64,000 nt of DNA from DATFQI01 sp963831105. Lineage in GTDB: Bacteria; Actinomycetota; Thermoleophilia; Solirubrobacterales; Solirubrobacteraceae. The notes under the pieces were generated by a model. It worked only from the letters and a program-made list of their open reading frames with translations, searched no databases and had not been told where the DNA came from. The stretch lies in assembly GCA_963831105.1 (NCBI GenBank), contig CAWHOS010000010.1, positions 248,001 to 312,000 of the forward strand. The letters run 5' to 3'. Positions 27,716-36,405 of the stretch are shown one piece after another (within the stretch, counting starts at the first letter, position 1; each line of letters opens with the position of its first letter). Position numbers and translations under genes: made by a program.

Positions 27716-28869
27716 GCGAGCACCGCGGGCTCCGGGAGCCCGCTCACGAAGTCGCCGCTCATCGCGCGCAGCACGCCGTGCAGCCCCTCGGCGCGGCCCG
27801 CGACCGCCCGCTGGCGCAGCGCGCCCGGGCGCTCGGCGAGCGCGCGGACCGACTCGAGCTCGTGCCCGCAGCGCAACCACTGCGCGTGCGGCACGCACGA
27901 GCGCAGCGTCGCGGCGAGCTTGTCGGCGGCCGGCACGCAGCGGCCGGCGACCGGGTCGACGAACGCCGCGTCCATGCCGTCGCGGGCGGCGAGGAAGCGG
28001 TTCTCCTCGAGCACCTCGGGCGCGATCGGCTTGCGCTCCGCCGGGCGCTCGAGCGCCTCGCGGCGGACCAGGCACTGCACGAGCGCGGCGAGCGCCGCGG
28101 TGTCGCGCACGCGCGTCTGCGCGTCCATGATCCGCACCTCGATCGTGCCGAGCCGCGGCTGCAGCCGCACGTCCCACCACAGGAACGTCGGCTCGGGGAT
28201 CGCGTCGCAGCGGATCAGCACGTCGACGGCCTCGACGTAGTCCTCGTAGGAGGCGAAGCTGCGCGGCGTGCCCGTGCGCGGGAAGGCCTGGAAGATCGGG
28301 GTCCGCGCGGAGGCGAGCCCGCTGTCGCGGCCCTGCCAGAACGGCGAGTTGGCAGACAGCGCCAGCAGCAGCGCCAGCTCCTCGCGCAGCCCGTTGAGCG
28401 CCCGCACGGCGGAGTCCTCGTCGGGCACCGCGACATGCACGTGCAGCGCGAACGTCGGCTCGCGGCGCGCGAGCTCGCGCATCGACGTGTAGAGGAACTG
28501 GTAGCGCGCGCCGGGGGAGACCTCGGTGTCCTCCCAGCTCGCGAGCGGGTGGGTGCCGGCCACCGCGGCGGCCATCCCCATCGTGTCGAGCCGCCGCGCG
28601 AGCCCGCCGCGCAGCGAGGCCAGCTCGATGACCGCGTCGGCGACGGTCGTGTGCGGCGCGGTCGCCAGCTCGACGGCGGAGCCATGCGTCTCCGCCGCGG
28701 TGTGCTTGGCGATCTCGCGGTCGAGCGCCTCGAGCACCTCCTCGGAGCGCGAGGCGGGCATCCAGCTGTGCGGGTCGAGGAGCATGACCTCCTCCTCGAT
28801 GCCGACGGTCCACGGCGCCTCGGCTCCCGCGCGGTTCCATTCCGCCCATCCGCTCACGGCAGCACCCAT
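27712..28869 (-). CDS. Carboxylate-amine ligase, GCS2 (YbdK/EgtA-like) family
   Basis: 385 aa glutamate-cysteine-ligase-like enzyme. Start of the fold: TVGIEEEVMLLD (the two Glu bind metal), then SAVELATAPH, FALHVHVAVPDEDSAVR, LSANSPFWQGRDSGLASART and TIEVRIMDAQTRV. The fold makes a gamma-glutamyl or similar amide with ATP. It begins 16 nt inside the end of an ATP-grasp gene, so the two ligases form one operon, an arrangement known from peptide-tagging/peptide-biosynthesis gene sets. True gamma-glutamylcysteine or ergothioneine synthesis is not supported by neighbours. Confidence 0.88.
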   Translation of the reverse strand: MGAAVSGWAEWNRAGAEAPWTVGIEEEVMLLDPHSWMPASRSEEVLEALDREIAKHTAAETHGSAVELATAPHTTVADAVIELASLRGGLARRLDTMGMAAAVAGTHPLASWEDTEVSPGARYQFLYTSMRELARREPTFALHVHVAVPDEDSAVRALNGLREELALLLALSANSPFWQGRDSGLASARTPIFQAFPRTGTPRSFASYEDYVEAVDVLIRCDAIPEPTFLWWDVRLQPRLGTIEVRIMDAQTRVRDTAALAALVQCLVRREALERPAERKPIAPEVLEENRFLAARDGMDAAFVDPVAGRCVPAADKLAATLRSCVPHAQWLRCGHELESVRALAERPGALRQRAVAGRAEGLHGVLRAMSGDFVSGLPEPAVLA

Positions 28870-30236
28870 GTGTCTTTCGCGCCGCCGTTCTGAGTCGAGT
28901 TGACCACCATCGCCCCTTCGCCGAAGGCCACGCGGGTCAGTCCGCCGGGCATGACCGCGGCCTTCCCATCGCCGCGCAGGAACACGAAGGGTCGCAGGTC
29001 CACGTGCCTGGGCGCCAGCTCATCGCCGATCACCGTCGGGTGCAGGGAGATCTCGATCGTGGGCTGGGCGATGAACTCACCGGGGCGCTCGACGAGCTCC
29101 GTCCGCAGCCGCTCGACGTCCTCGCGCTCGGCATGCGGGCACACCACGACGCCGTGGCCGCCGTGACCGGTCCGCGGCTTGACCACGAGCGTCTCGAGCT
29201 CGTCGAGCGCGCGCTCGAGCTGCTCCGGGACGCACAGGTCGAACGTCGGCACGGAGCGCAGCAGCGGCTCCTCGCCGAGGTGGAAGCGCACGAGGTCCTC
29301 CACATACGCGTGCACGAGCTTGTCGTCCGCGATGCCCGTGCCGAACGCGTTGACGAGCCCGAGCGTGCCGGCGCGCACCGCCGGCACCAGCAGCCGCCCG
29401 ACCTCGGTGTCCACCGTGTCGGCGTCCGTGCGCCGGTAGACGACGTCGACGGCGCGCCCCTCGTGGCGCAGCACGTCCCCGCGCAGCTCGAGCTCGTGCG
29501 GCTCCAGGAGCGGGATGCCGAGCTGCTCCGCGGCCCACGCGTGCTCGTACGCGGCGCTGTTGTCGCGCCCGTCGGTGAGCACCACGAGGTACGGGTCCTC
29601 GGCGTCCTCGGGCGTGGCCGCGTGCAGCGTGTCCGCGAGCATCCCCGTCACGCCGGCGAGCGACCGCGGCGCGATGTCCGCCGGCGGTTGCAGGCGAGCG
29701 AGCACGGCGCGCCGTGCCTCGATGGCGTAGGCGAAGCCGCTCGGCGTGCGCAGGTTGTCCTCGAGCACGAGCAGCTCGCCCGAGGCGTCGCGCACCAGGT
29801 CCAGGCCGGCGATGCCGACCCAGGTCCCGCCCGGCGGGCACACGCCCTGCATCGCGGGCTCGTAGCCCTCGGAGGTCTCGATCGCCCGTGCCGGCACGAC
29901 GCCCTCGGCGACCGCGCGCCGGCGCCCGTACACGTCGGCGACGAACGCGTTCAGCGCGCGGACGCGCTGGGCCAGGCCGGCTTCGAGCGCCGCCCACTCC
30001 TGCGCGCCGAACACCCGCGGCACCGGGCAGATGTGGAAGTCGACGTCACCGCCGGCGGAGCGGAACTTGACGCCGCGGCCCGCGAGCGTCCCGCGCACGT
30101 CGGCGGCCAGGGCTCGCAGGTCCGGGCCGAGCAGCGCCAGGCCGGCGCCGCCGGCCTCGCGTGGCTCCCCATCGGCATCGAGCGCCTCGTCGTAGAAGTC
30201 CCGAGGGGGCGGGTAGGGGCTCGTCGCGGTCACCAC
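28854..30236 (-). CDS. Circularly permuted type 2 ATP-grasp protein
   Basis: 460 aa from GTG 30236, chosen because GGGAAGGGTGAG lies directly upstream. Diagnostic segments: FHICPVPRVFGAQEWAALEAGL, QGVCPPGGTWVGIAGLDLVRDASGELLVLEDNLRTPSGFAYAIE, and FVFLRGDGKAAVMPGGLTRVAFGEGAMVVNSTQNGGAKDTWVL at the end. The Lys/Glu residues of the ATP site are in VVKPRTGHGGHG. Such ATP-grasp enzymes form amide bonds and occur with GCS2, alpha-E and transglutaminase genes; only the GCS2 partner is present here. Confidence 0.9.
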   Translation of the reverse strand: MVTATSPYPPPRDFYDEALDADGEPREAGGAGLALLGPDLRALAADVRGTLAGRGVKFRSAGGDVDFHICPVPRVFGAQEWAALEAGLAQRVRALNAFVADVYGRRRAVAEGVVPARAIETSEGYEPAMQGVCPPGGTWVGIAGLDLVRDASGELLVLEDNLRTPSGFAYAIEARRAVLARLQPPADIAPRSLAGVTGMLADTLHAATPEDAEDPYLVVLTDGRDNSAAYEHAWAAEQLGIPLLEPHELELRGDVLRHEGRAVDVVYRRTDADTVDTEVGRLLVPAVRAGTLGLVNAFGTGIADDKLVHAYVEDLVRFHLGEEPLLRSVPTFDLCVPEQLERALDELETLVVKPRTGHGGHGVVVCPHAEREDVERLRTELVERPGEFIAQPTIEISLHPTVIGDELAPRHVDLRPFVFLRGDGKAAVMPGGLTRVAFGEGAMVVNSTQNGGAKDTWVLP

Positions 30237-30292
30237 CTCACCCTTCCCGACGGCTCCGCGGATCACACTGGCCCGGCGTACAAGATCGCTGG

Positions 30293-30298
30293 TAGGTT
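30293..30298 (+). promoter_or_regulatory. TANNNT -10 of DUF4190 gene
   Basis: TAGGTT, 8 nt before ATG 30307, in the divergent gap with the ATP-grasp gene. Confidence 0.45.
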
Positions 30299-30306
30299 CC
30301 GCCGAC

Positions 30307-30762
30307 ATGGGGACACCGGGAGACCGCGGTGAAGGCGAGGAGCGCACCGGCGGCTGGAAGTCCGAGTGGCAGTCCGGCGGCTGGCAGAGCCAGTGGCAGC
30401 AGCCCGGGAGCGAGCAGGGCTGGCGCCAGGAGGAGCCTCAGCAGCAGCCGGTGCAGCCCGGCGGGCCTTCCGGCTGGCAGCAGACGCCCGACGGGCGCTG
30501 GATCGCGGATGCGCCGAGCGCGAGCGGCAAGGCGACCGCGTCGCTGGTGCTCGGGCTCGTCGGGCTCGTGTTCTGCCCGCTGGTCTGCTCCGTGCTCGCG
30601 ATCGTGTTCGGCTACCAGGCCCGCAGGGAGATCGCCGCCTCCGGCGGGCAGCTCGCCGGCGGCGGCAGCGCGACCGCCGGGATCATCCTCGGCTGGATCG
30701 GCACCGTCATCTACGGGATCTTCCTGCTGCTGATCATCATCGGCCTGATGGCGGGCGACTAG
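30307..30762 (+). CDS. DUF4190 membrane protein
   Basis: 151 aa. An N-terminal cytoplasmic segment of about 70 residues is rich in Trp, Gln, Gly and Pro (repeats such as GGWKSEWQSGGWQSQWQQPG), followed by two helices of the DUF4190 type (ASLVLGLVGLVFCPLVCSVLAIVFGYQARREI and AGIILGWIGTVIYGIFLLLIIIGLMAG). The repeat-rich tail may mediate protein contacts. The function is unknown; actinobacterial relatives occur near signalling or septation genes. It overlaps the convergent DUF2752 gene by 4 nt. Confidence 0.82.
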   Translation: MGTPGDRGEGEERTGGWKSEWQSGGWQSQWQQPGSEQGWRQEEPQQQPVQPGGPSGWQQTPDGRWIADAPSASGKATASLVLGLVGLVFCPLVCSVLAIVFGYQARREIAASGGQLAGGGSATAGIILGWIGTVIYGIFLLLIIIGLMAGD

Positions 30763-31127
30763 CCCACGATCGTCCCGCGCTGGGCGAGCGCGTAGGCCCA
30801 GGCGACCGCGACGAACAGCGCCGCGGCGATCCACGGCGCGCGCGGCCCGGGCCGCGGCCGCCAACCCGCCAGCACCGCGACGCCGGCCAGCACCGCGGCG
30901 ACGGCGAGCACGACCCACGGCGCGTTGTACGAAGTCCAGCCGCCGTCGCCGCGCACGGCGAGCGCGAACGCGCGCGTGGCGCCGCACAGCGGGCAGGGCA
31001 GGCCCGTCACCGAGCGGAACGGGCACGGGGGCAGCAGCCCGCCGTCCTCGCCCGCCGCGGCGCCCAGCGCGAAGGGCAGGCAGCCCGCGCCCAGCAGGGT
31101 CAGGCCCAGGCGGCGGTCAGATCCCAT
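30759..31127 (-). CDS. DUF2752 membrane protein
   Basis: 122 aa from ATG 31127. The DUF2752 core CPFRSVTGLPCPLCGATRA is intact and sits between hydrophobic segments; the C-terminal half has two more helices (WVVLAVAAVLAGVAVLAGW and WIAAALFVAVAWAYALA). The Cys pairs suggest metal or disulfide chemistry, but the family has no known role. It overlaps the upstream PLD-like gene by 11 nt and is probably co-transcribed with it. Confidence 0.82.
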   Translation of the reverse strand: MGSDRRLGLTLLGAGCLPFALGAAAGEDGGLLPPCPFRSVTGLPCPLCGATRAFALAVRGDGGWTSYNAPWVVLAVAAVLAGVAVLAGWRPRPGPRAPWIAAALFVAVAWAYALAQRGTIVG

Positions 31128-32142
31128 CGGGATAGCGTGCACGAAGCTCGTCGATCCAGCCGGCGAGCCGCTCCGCCAGCGCCGGGTCGGCGATCTCGAG
31201 CACGTTCTCGGCGTTCATCTCGCCCGAGCGCGAGAGGTTGAACGAGCCGAGGAAGACGACGTCGTCGGCGACGGTGACCTTGGCGTGCATGAAGTCGTGG
31301 ATCGAGCCGGCCTCGTACGGGGTCGAGCGCTTGCCGCTGAACGCCTCCAGCGCGCCGACGAGCAGCGGGCCCTTCCACTTCGAGCGCGGGTTCTGCGCCC
31401 ACTGGCGGAAGACCTGGCGCACCTGCGTGGCGTCGCAGACGCCCGCGATGTCGACGCGCTCCTCGGCGATGACCTCGTTGAGCGCGGCCAGGATCGGGCC
31501 GGCGGTCACGAGCGGCGTGGCGATCCGCACGCGCCGGCGGGCGGCCGAGATGCGCTCGGCGATCCGGTGCGAGAGCGCGCGCCCGCGCCCCGGCGTGAAC
31601 CACGGCCGCACGCCGCCGGCGGCGGAGGAGTCGAAGTTGCCGCTGACGCCGACCTTGCCCGTCTCCCAGAGCTGCCCGAAGTTGCGCGCGTAGGCGCGGG
31701 CGACCTCGCGCGAGTCGACCGTGGCGATCACGTTCTCCTGGCGCGTCCAGGAGTCCAGCGTCCAGTTCATCGAGCCGGTCCACACCGCCGCCTCGTCGCG
31801 CACGACGTACTTGTGGTGCATCAGGTCGCGCCAGCCCGGGATGCCCTTCAGCTCGGCGCCGAGCTCCTCGAGCACGTGGCGCTCCGTGCTCGGCGGCGGC
31901 GGCTCGAACGGGCGCGGGTCGGGCCCCGGCGTGTCGTCGTTGAAGGCCAGCCGCACGCGCACGCCGCGCCGCATGGCGCCGCGCAGGGCGTCGGCCACGG
32001 CGTCGCCGACCGGGCCCGGGAGGCGCACGTCGTAGAGTGCGAGGTCCAGCGATCGCGAGGCCGCCCCGAGCCAGTCCACGAGCCGCTCGGCGGTCGCCTC
32101 GGCGGGCTGCGCGCCGTCTTCCAGGGTATGGACCTCGACCAC
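31117..32142 (-). CDS. Phospholipase D-like double-HKD protein
   Basis: 341 aa. GTG 32142 is preferred over the TTG at 32175 because TACGGT lies 7 nt before it. Two HKD half-sites are present: MHHKYVVRDEAAVWTGSMNWT and HAKVTVADDVVFLGSFNLSRSGEMNAEN. Both contain the HxK pair and the GS(M/F)N strand needed for the phosphotyrosyl-like His intermediate. PLD-like proteins cleave or transfer phosphodiesters in lipids or nucleic acids. No signal peptide is seen, so an intracellular target is likely. Confidence 0.88.
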   Translation of the reverse strand: MVEVHTLEDGAQPAEATAERLVDWLGAASRSLDLALYDVRLPGPVGDAVADALRGAMRRGVRVRLAFNDDTPGPDPRPFEPPPPSTERHVLEELGAELKGIPGWRDLMHHKYVVRDEAAVWTGSMNWTLDSWTRQENVIATVDSREVARAYARNFGQLWETGKVGVSGNFDSSAAGGVRPWFTPGRGRALSHRIAERISAARRRVRIATPLVTAGPILAALNEVIAEERVDIAGVCDATQVRQVFRQWAQNPRSKWKGPLLVGALEAFSGKRSTPYEAGSIHDFMHAKVTVADDVVFLGSFNLSRSGEMNAENVLEIADPALAERLAGWIDELRARYPDGI

Positions 32143-32149
32143 GCCGGGC

Positions 32150-32155
32150 ACCGTA
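32150..32155 (-). promoter_or_regulatory. TANNNT -10 of PLD-like gene
   Basis: TACGGT on the minus strand, 7 nt before GTG 32142; it argues for this internal start. Confidence 0.4.
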
Positions 32156-32177
32156 CCCGGGCCGCTAGACTTCAATA

Positions 32178-32194
32178 CCTACTGCGAAGGTCTG
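32178..32194. promoter_or_regulatory. Rrf2-like site before the second suf operon
   Basis: CCTACTGCGAAGGTCTG matches the palindrome at 21753 at 12 of 17 positions, including CCTAC, GCG and GGT at the same spacing, although the right arm is no longer a perfect inverted copy. It lies immediately upstream of the Rieske gene and overlaps its probable RBS/-10 (GAAGG/GAAGGT). This suggests that the Rrf2 protein controls both suf loci. Confidence 0.5.
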
Positions 32195-32196
32195 AT

Positions 32197-32514
32197 TTGA
32201 GCCCTGTGATCGAAATCTGCCGCGTCGAGGAGCTGCCCCCGGGCGAGCGCAAGCTCGTCGAGTGGGACGAGCTCGAGATCGGCGTCTTCAACTGCGGTGG
32301 CGACATCCTCGCCATCGAGGACCGCTGCTCGCACGACGACGGCGACCTCGTGCAGGGCGAGTTCGACGCGGAGCACTGCACCGTCGAGTGCCCGCGCCAC
32401 GGCTCGCGCTTCGATCTACGCACCGGAAAGCCCCTGACACTGCCTGCGTACGTGCCCGTCGACACCTTCCCCGTGTCGGTCGAGGACGGCGTCATCAAGC
32501 TGGAGGTCGACTGA
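32197..32514 (+). CDS. Rieske-type [2Fe-2S] ferredoxin linked to SufBD
   Basis: 105 aa from TTG 32197, chosen because GAAGG lies 6 nt upstream; the GTG at 32206 is the alternative. The Rieske motifs CSHDDG and CPRHGSRFD supply two Cys and two His ligands. The protein resembles ferredoxin subunits of aromatic oxygenases, yet no oxygenase is present and the next gene is sufB 4 nt downstream; this pairing recurs in actinobacterial suf operons. It may supply electrons or serve as a client of the Fe-S machinery. Confidence 0.88.
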   Translation: MSPVIEICRVEELPPGERKLVEWDELEIGVFNCGGDILAIEDRCSHDDGDLVQGEFDAEHCTVECPRHGSRFDLRTGKPLTLPAYVPVDTFPVSVEDGVIKLEVD

Positions 32515-32517
32515 CTC

Positions 32518-33955
32518 ATGGCCACTCCCGAGGTGATCGCCGAGCAGCAGGCGCTGGTCGGCATCAACGCCGATTACAAAGAGAAGTTCGGGTTCAACGA
32601 CCCGCAGGAGAAGTACGCCTTCAAGGCCCCCAAGGGCCTCACGAAGGCGCTCGTGGAGCAGATCTCCGAGTTCAAGAACGAGCCCGAGTGGATGCTCCAG
32701 TTCCGCCTGAAGGCGCTCGAGCACTTCCTCGCCAAGCCGCAGCCCACCTGGGGCTCGCCGATGCTGGCCGACGTCGACTACGACGACATCCACTACTTCG
32801 TCCGCGCCTCCGAGAAGTCCTCGAAGACCTGGGACGACGTCCCCGAGGACATCAAGAACACCTTCGACAAGCTCGGCATCCCCGAGGCGGAGCGCAAGTT
32901 CCTCTCCGGCGTCGGCGCCCAGTACGAGTCCGAGGTCGTCTACCACCAGGTCCGCGAGGACCTCGAGAAGCAGGGCGTCGTGTTCATGGACATGGACTCG
33001 GGCCTGCGCGAGCACGAGGACCTCGTGCGCGAGTACTTCGCCTCGATCATCCCGGCCAACGACAACAAGCTGGCCGCGCTCAACAGCGCCGTGTGGTCGG
33101 GCGGCTCGTTCGTCTACGTGCCGCCGGGCGTGCACGTCGAGATGCCGCTGCAGGCCTACTTCCGGATCAACACCGAGAACATGGGCCAGTTCGAGCGGAC
33201 GCTGATCATCGCCGACGAGGGCTCCTACGTGCACTACGTCGAGGGCTGCACCGCCCCGGTGTGGACGACGGACTCGCTGCACTCCGCCGTGGTCGAGCTG
33301 ATCGCCAAGCCGGGCGCGCGGATCCGCTACACGACCGTGCAGAACTGGTCGCAGAACGTCTACAACCTCGTCACCAAGCGCGCGATCGCCGAGACCGACG
33401 CGACCGTCGAGTGGGTCGACTGCAACCTCGGCTCCAAGCTGACCATGAAGTACCCGTCGGTCTACCTGATGGGCGAGCGCGCCCACGGCGAGGTGCTCTC
33501 GATCGCCTTCGCCGGCGCGGGCCAGCACCAGGACGCGGGCGCGAAGATCGTGCCACGCGGCGCCGAACACGACGTCGAACATCTTCGCCAAGTCGATCTC
33601 CAAGGACGGCGGGCGCTCCTCCTACCGCGGCCTGCTCGAGGTCGCCAAGGGCGCCCACGGCTCGCGCTCGAAGGTCGTCTGCGACGCGCTGCTGCTCGAC
33701 GAGCACTCGCGCTCGGACACCTACCCGACGATCCGCATCGGCGAGGACGACGTGGACGTCGGCCACGAGGCGTCGGTCTCCAAGATCGGCGAGGAGCAGC
33801 TCTTCTACCTGATGAGCCGCGGCATCCCCGAGGACGAGGCCGGCAAGCTGATCGTCAACGGCTTCATCGAGCCGATCGTCAAGGAGCTGCCGATGGAGTA
33901 CGCGGTCGAGATGAACCGCCTCATCGAGCTCCAGATGGAGGGCTCCATTGGCTGA
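32518..33955 (+). CDS. sufB: Fe-S scaffold protein SufB (one frameshift)
   Basis: About 478 aa. N-terminal DYKEKFGFNDPQEKYAFKAPKGL, then SGGSFVYVPPGVHVEMPLQAYFRI, YVEGCTAPVWTTDSLHSAVVELIA and, after the break, KVVCDALLLDEHSRSDTYPTI and EEQLFYLMSRGIPEDEA are SufB hallmarks. Near 33553 one extra C in ATCGTGCCACGCG shifts the frame; deleting it restores HAAPNTTSNIFAKSISKDGGRSSYRG. SufB receives persulfide from SufU and builds the cluster with SufC and SufD. The break is most likely a sequence error, because this gene is normally essential. Confidence 0.93.
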
Positions 33956-35221
33956 CATGCAGACCTCCGTCCGCGAGCCGCAGTGGCTCGCGGACCGTCG
34001 CTCGCGCGCCGCCGAGCTGGCCGCCTCGCTCGACCTGCCGCAGTTCAAGGGCACCCCGGGCTGGGAGTTCACCTCGCTCGAGAAGCTCTCGCTCGAGCGT
34101 TCGCCTCGGCCGCGCCGGGCGAGGGCGACGCGGGCGCGGTCGACCGCGTCCAGACGCTGCTCGAGGCGCCCGAGGGCGCCGTCACGCTCGGCCAGGTCGA
34201 CGGCCGCGTGCTCGAGACCCCCGACGCCGTCGAGGACGGCCCGGTCGTGCTGCCGCTGACGCTCGCCGTCGAGCGCCACCCCGAGCTCGTCGAGCCGTAC
34301 CTGGGCACGCTCGTCGAGGGCGACCTCGACGTCTTCACCGCCGCCAACGACGCGGACTGGACGGGCGGCGCGTTCGTCTACGTCCCGCGCGGCGTGCGCG
34401 TGGAGGCCCCGATCCTGCTCACCGCGATCGCCGACGCCGCCGGCACGGCGCTGCACCGCCGCACGCTGATCGTGCTCGAGGAGGGCGCCGAGGCCGAGGT
34501 CTGGGAGCAGTTCCTCTCGGGCTCCGAGGACGCCGAGTCGATGCTCAACACCGTCGTCGAGCTCGTCGTCGGCCAGAACGCGCGCCTGCGCTACGTCTGC
34601 GGCCAGGACATGAACGAGAAGTCGTGGATCTTCGGCACCCAGCGCGCCGAGGTCGCCCGCGACGGCCACCTCGACTGGGCCGCGGTCGCCTTCGGCTCCG
34701 CGCGCGGCAAGGTGCGGATGAACACGCTGCTGGCCGGCGAGGGCTCCCACGCCAAGGTCACCGGCGCCTACGCGCCGCACGCCCGCCAGCACCTGGACTT
34801 CGACACCACGCAGGAGCACGGCGCCGCCAACACCACGTCGGACCTCGCGTTCCGCGGCATCCTCTCCGACCGCTCGACGGCGGTCTGGCGCGGGATGATC
34901 AAGGTCGACCCGGGCGCCCAGCAGACCGACGCCTTCCAGGAGTGCCGCAACCTGCTGCTCTCCAAGAAGGCCCACGCGGACGCCATCCCGGGCCTCGAGA
35001 TCCTCGCCAACGACGTGCGCTGCACGCACGCGGCGGCGATCGCGCAGGTCGACCCCGAGCAGCTCTTCTACCTGCGCTCGCGCGGGCTGGGCGAGGGCCA
35101 GGCGAAGCGGCTCGTGATCGAGGGCTTCATGTCCGAGCTCGTCCAGCGCTTCGAGGAGGGCCCGATCCGCGACGCCCTCGGCGGCGCGATCGAGCGCCGG
35201 ATGACGCAGGTCCTCGGCTAG
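33948..35221 (+). CDS. sufD: Fe-S scaffold protein SufD (one frameshift)
   Basis: About 424 aa. It starts at TTG 33948 overlapping the sufB stop, or at ATG 33957. N-terminus VREPQWLADRRSRAAELAASLDLP and TPGWEFTSLEKLSLE; the frame then changes near 34098 (LSLE continues as AFASAAPGEGDAG with one base missing). The rest is intact: WTGGAFVYVPRGVRVEAPILLTAI, SWIFGTQRAEVARDGHLDW, DFDTTQEHGAANTTSDLAFRGIL and the C-terminal VRCTHAAAIAQVDPEQLFYLRSRGL with the His used at the SufB-SufD interface. It ends the second suf locus. Confidence 0.92.
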
Positions 35222-35250
35222 CTCCAGCGCTGCAGCTCGAAACGCTGAGC

Positions 35251-35285
35251 CCGGAGTTGTTCAGCCTGAGGCTGAACAACTCCGG
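35251..35285. terminator. Strong terminator after the sufBD operon
   Basis: Perfect 16-bp stem CCGGAGTTGTTCAGCC / GGCTGAACAACTCCGG with a TGA loop, 29 nt after sufD and just before the convergent DUF3592 gene. There is no T-run. It is markedly more AT-rich than its surroundings and probably works in both directions. Confidence 0.85.
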
Positions 35286-35298
35286 AGTCGAGCCCCGG

Positions 35299-35688
35299 TC
35301 AAGCCGCGGTGTGGGCCGCGTAGGCGAGGACCGCGGCGAAGCCGTAGAGCGCCGCCGGCGCGAGCCAGAGCCTGGCGAAGGTCGCGATCTCCGCCCGCGA
35401 GGGGTCGCGCTCGAGGAAGGCGACCGGCAGGCTCGTGCCGACCGGCCACCGCGCGGGCTTCGCGCCCATGCGCGAGACGAGGGTGTGCTCGCGCATGTCG
35501 GGGCCGACGAAGCGCACGTGCGGCATGTGCTGCGTGCGCTCGCCCCGCGTGGCGCGCATCCGGGTCGTGTAGGCGACCACCTCGCCCGTCGTGCGCGCGC
35601 CGAACAGCGACAGCCGCGCCCGCGCGACGAGCAGGAAGGTCGCGCCCACGAAGAGCGCGAGCGCGCAGATCCCGAGGTACCAGCTCAC
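35299..35688 (-). CDS. DUF3592 membrane protein
   Basis: 129 aa. One N-terminal helix (YLGICALALFVGATFLLVARA), a DUF3592-like central domain (ARTTGEVVAYTTRMRATRGERTQHMPHVRFVGPDMREHTLVSRMG ... PVGTSLPVAFLERDPSRA) and a C-terminal helix (LWLAPAALYGFAAVLAYAA). DUF3592 proteins are common in actinobacteria with no known activity. Its start overlaps the stop of the cupin gene by 4 nt, so the two are probably one transcript. Confidence 0.82.
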   Translation of the reverse strand: MSWYLGICALALFVGATFLLVARARLSLFGARTTGEVVAYTTRMRATRGERTQHMPHVRFVGPDMREHTLVSRMGAKPARWPVGTSLPVAFLERDPSRAEIATFARLWLAPAALYGFAAVLAYAAHTAA

Positions 35689-36164
35689 AAACCGGGCTCG
35701 TCAGTGAAGTAGTCGACCTTGTCGCGGCGGCGGAACATGCCGCCGTCGTCGCGGTTGGGCTCGGCGATGTGGATGCCGACCTTGTCGGAGTCGGGGTAGA
35801 TCGTGGCGGCCGGCCACTTCAGATCCGAGAACATCGCCACGCGCGCGGTGGTGTCGGTCTCGTTGCGGACGCCGTGGGCGCCCTCCGGCCCCGTCGTGAA
35901 GAAGGCGACGTCCCAGGGCTGCAACACCGACGAACCAGAAGGCGTGCGCAGCGTCGGCGTGCCCTCGAGCACGACGAGCCACTCCTCCTCGGCGTACTCG
36001 TAGTGGTACGGGCAGATCGCCTGCCCGGGCGGGAGCTCGTAGATCGACAGGCCGGTGGCGGTGGCGCCGAGCTCCTTGCCGAAGCGCTTCATGCCTGCGC
36101 GGAAGCCCTCGGGGTCCTCGGCGTCGTACTCGAACTCGCGATCGTTCGCGTTGAGCTTCGTCAT
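35685..36164 (-). CDS. Cupin-domain protein
   Basis: 159 aa from ATG 36164. Cupin motif 1 is PYHYEYAEEEWLVVLEGTPTLRTP (metal-ligand His/Glu positions present) and motif 2 is GAHGVRNETDTTARVAMFSD. A distinctive C-terminus follows (YPDSDKVGIHIAEPNRDDGGMFRRRDKVDYF). Proteins of this class bind a metal and may be sugar isomerase-, dioxygenase- or regulator-like; the reaction is unknown. The 5' region contains the long hairpin at 36205. Confidence 0.85.
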   Translation of the reverse strand: MTKLNANDREFEYDAEDPEGFRAGMKRFGKELGATATGLSIYELPPGQAICPYHYEYAEEEWLVVLEGTPTLRTPSGSSVLQPWDVAFFTTGPEGAHGVRNETDTTARVAMFSDLKWPAATIYPDSDKVGIHIAEPNRDDGGMFRRRDKVDYFTDEPGL

Positions 36165-36204
36165 GGGGACAAGGCTGCCGTATCGGGCGCCTTCGGCGCG
36201 GCCA

Positions 36205-36273
36205 CGAGGGGCGGCAGGACACGCTTGGTCGTTCGTCCGTCGTCCAAGCAATTCTCGTGTCCTGCGCCCCTCG
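36205..36273. repeat. Long imperfect inverted repeat (structured RNA or attenuator candidate)
   Basis: CGAGGGGCGGCAGGACACG (36205-36223) pairs with CGTGTCCTGCGCCCCTCG (36256-36273): 18 pairs with one bulged G. The loop contains a second stem, CTTGG (36224-36228) with CCAAG (36244-36248). It lies 41 nt upstream of the cupin gene in the 317-bp gap 36165-36480, which has no credible gene. Read on the minus strand it could be a leader hairpin; it could also be a terminator. Confidence 0.55.
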
Positions 36274-36405
36274 TCGCTCTCGTCCCGTCCTTGGGCCAAC
36301 GCCGCCGGCGTCCCAGCCGGTGACCGCCACGAGAGGCACATCGGCGCCAGCGCGGCGGGGGCGAGACGGACATCCGTCCAAATCGGAGGGACGCGGCTCA
36401 GCAAC

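Noticed and set aside
32197..32514. Rieske protein as part of an aromatic-ring dioxygenase
   Set aside because: No terminal oxygenase or reductase gene nearby; tight linkage to sufB makes an Fe-S-assembly role more likely.
36161..36373. Short minus-strand frame in the 36.2 kb gap
   Set aside because: It overlaps the inverted repeat, lacks a start signal and has no recognisable composition; the gap is better read as RNA/terminator structure.
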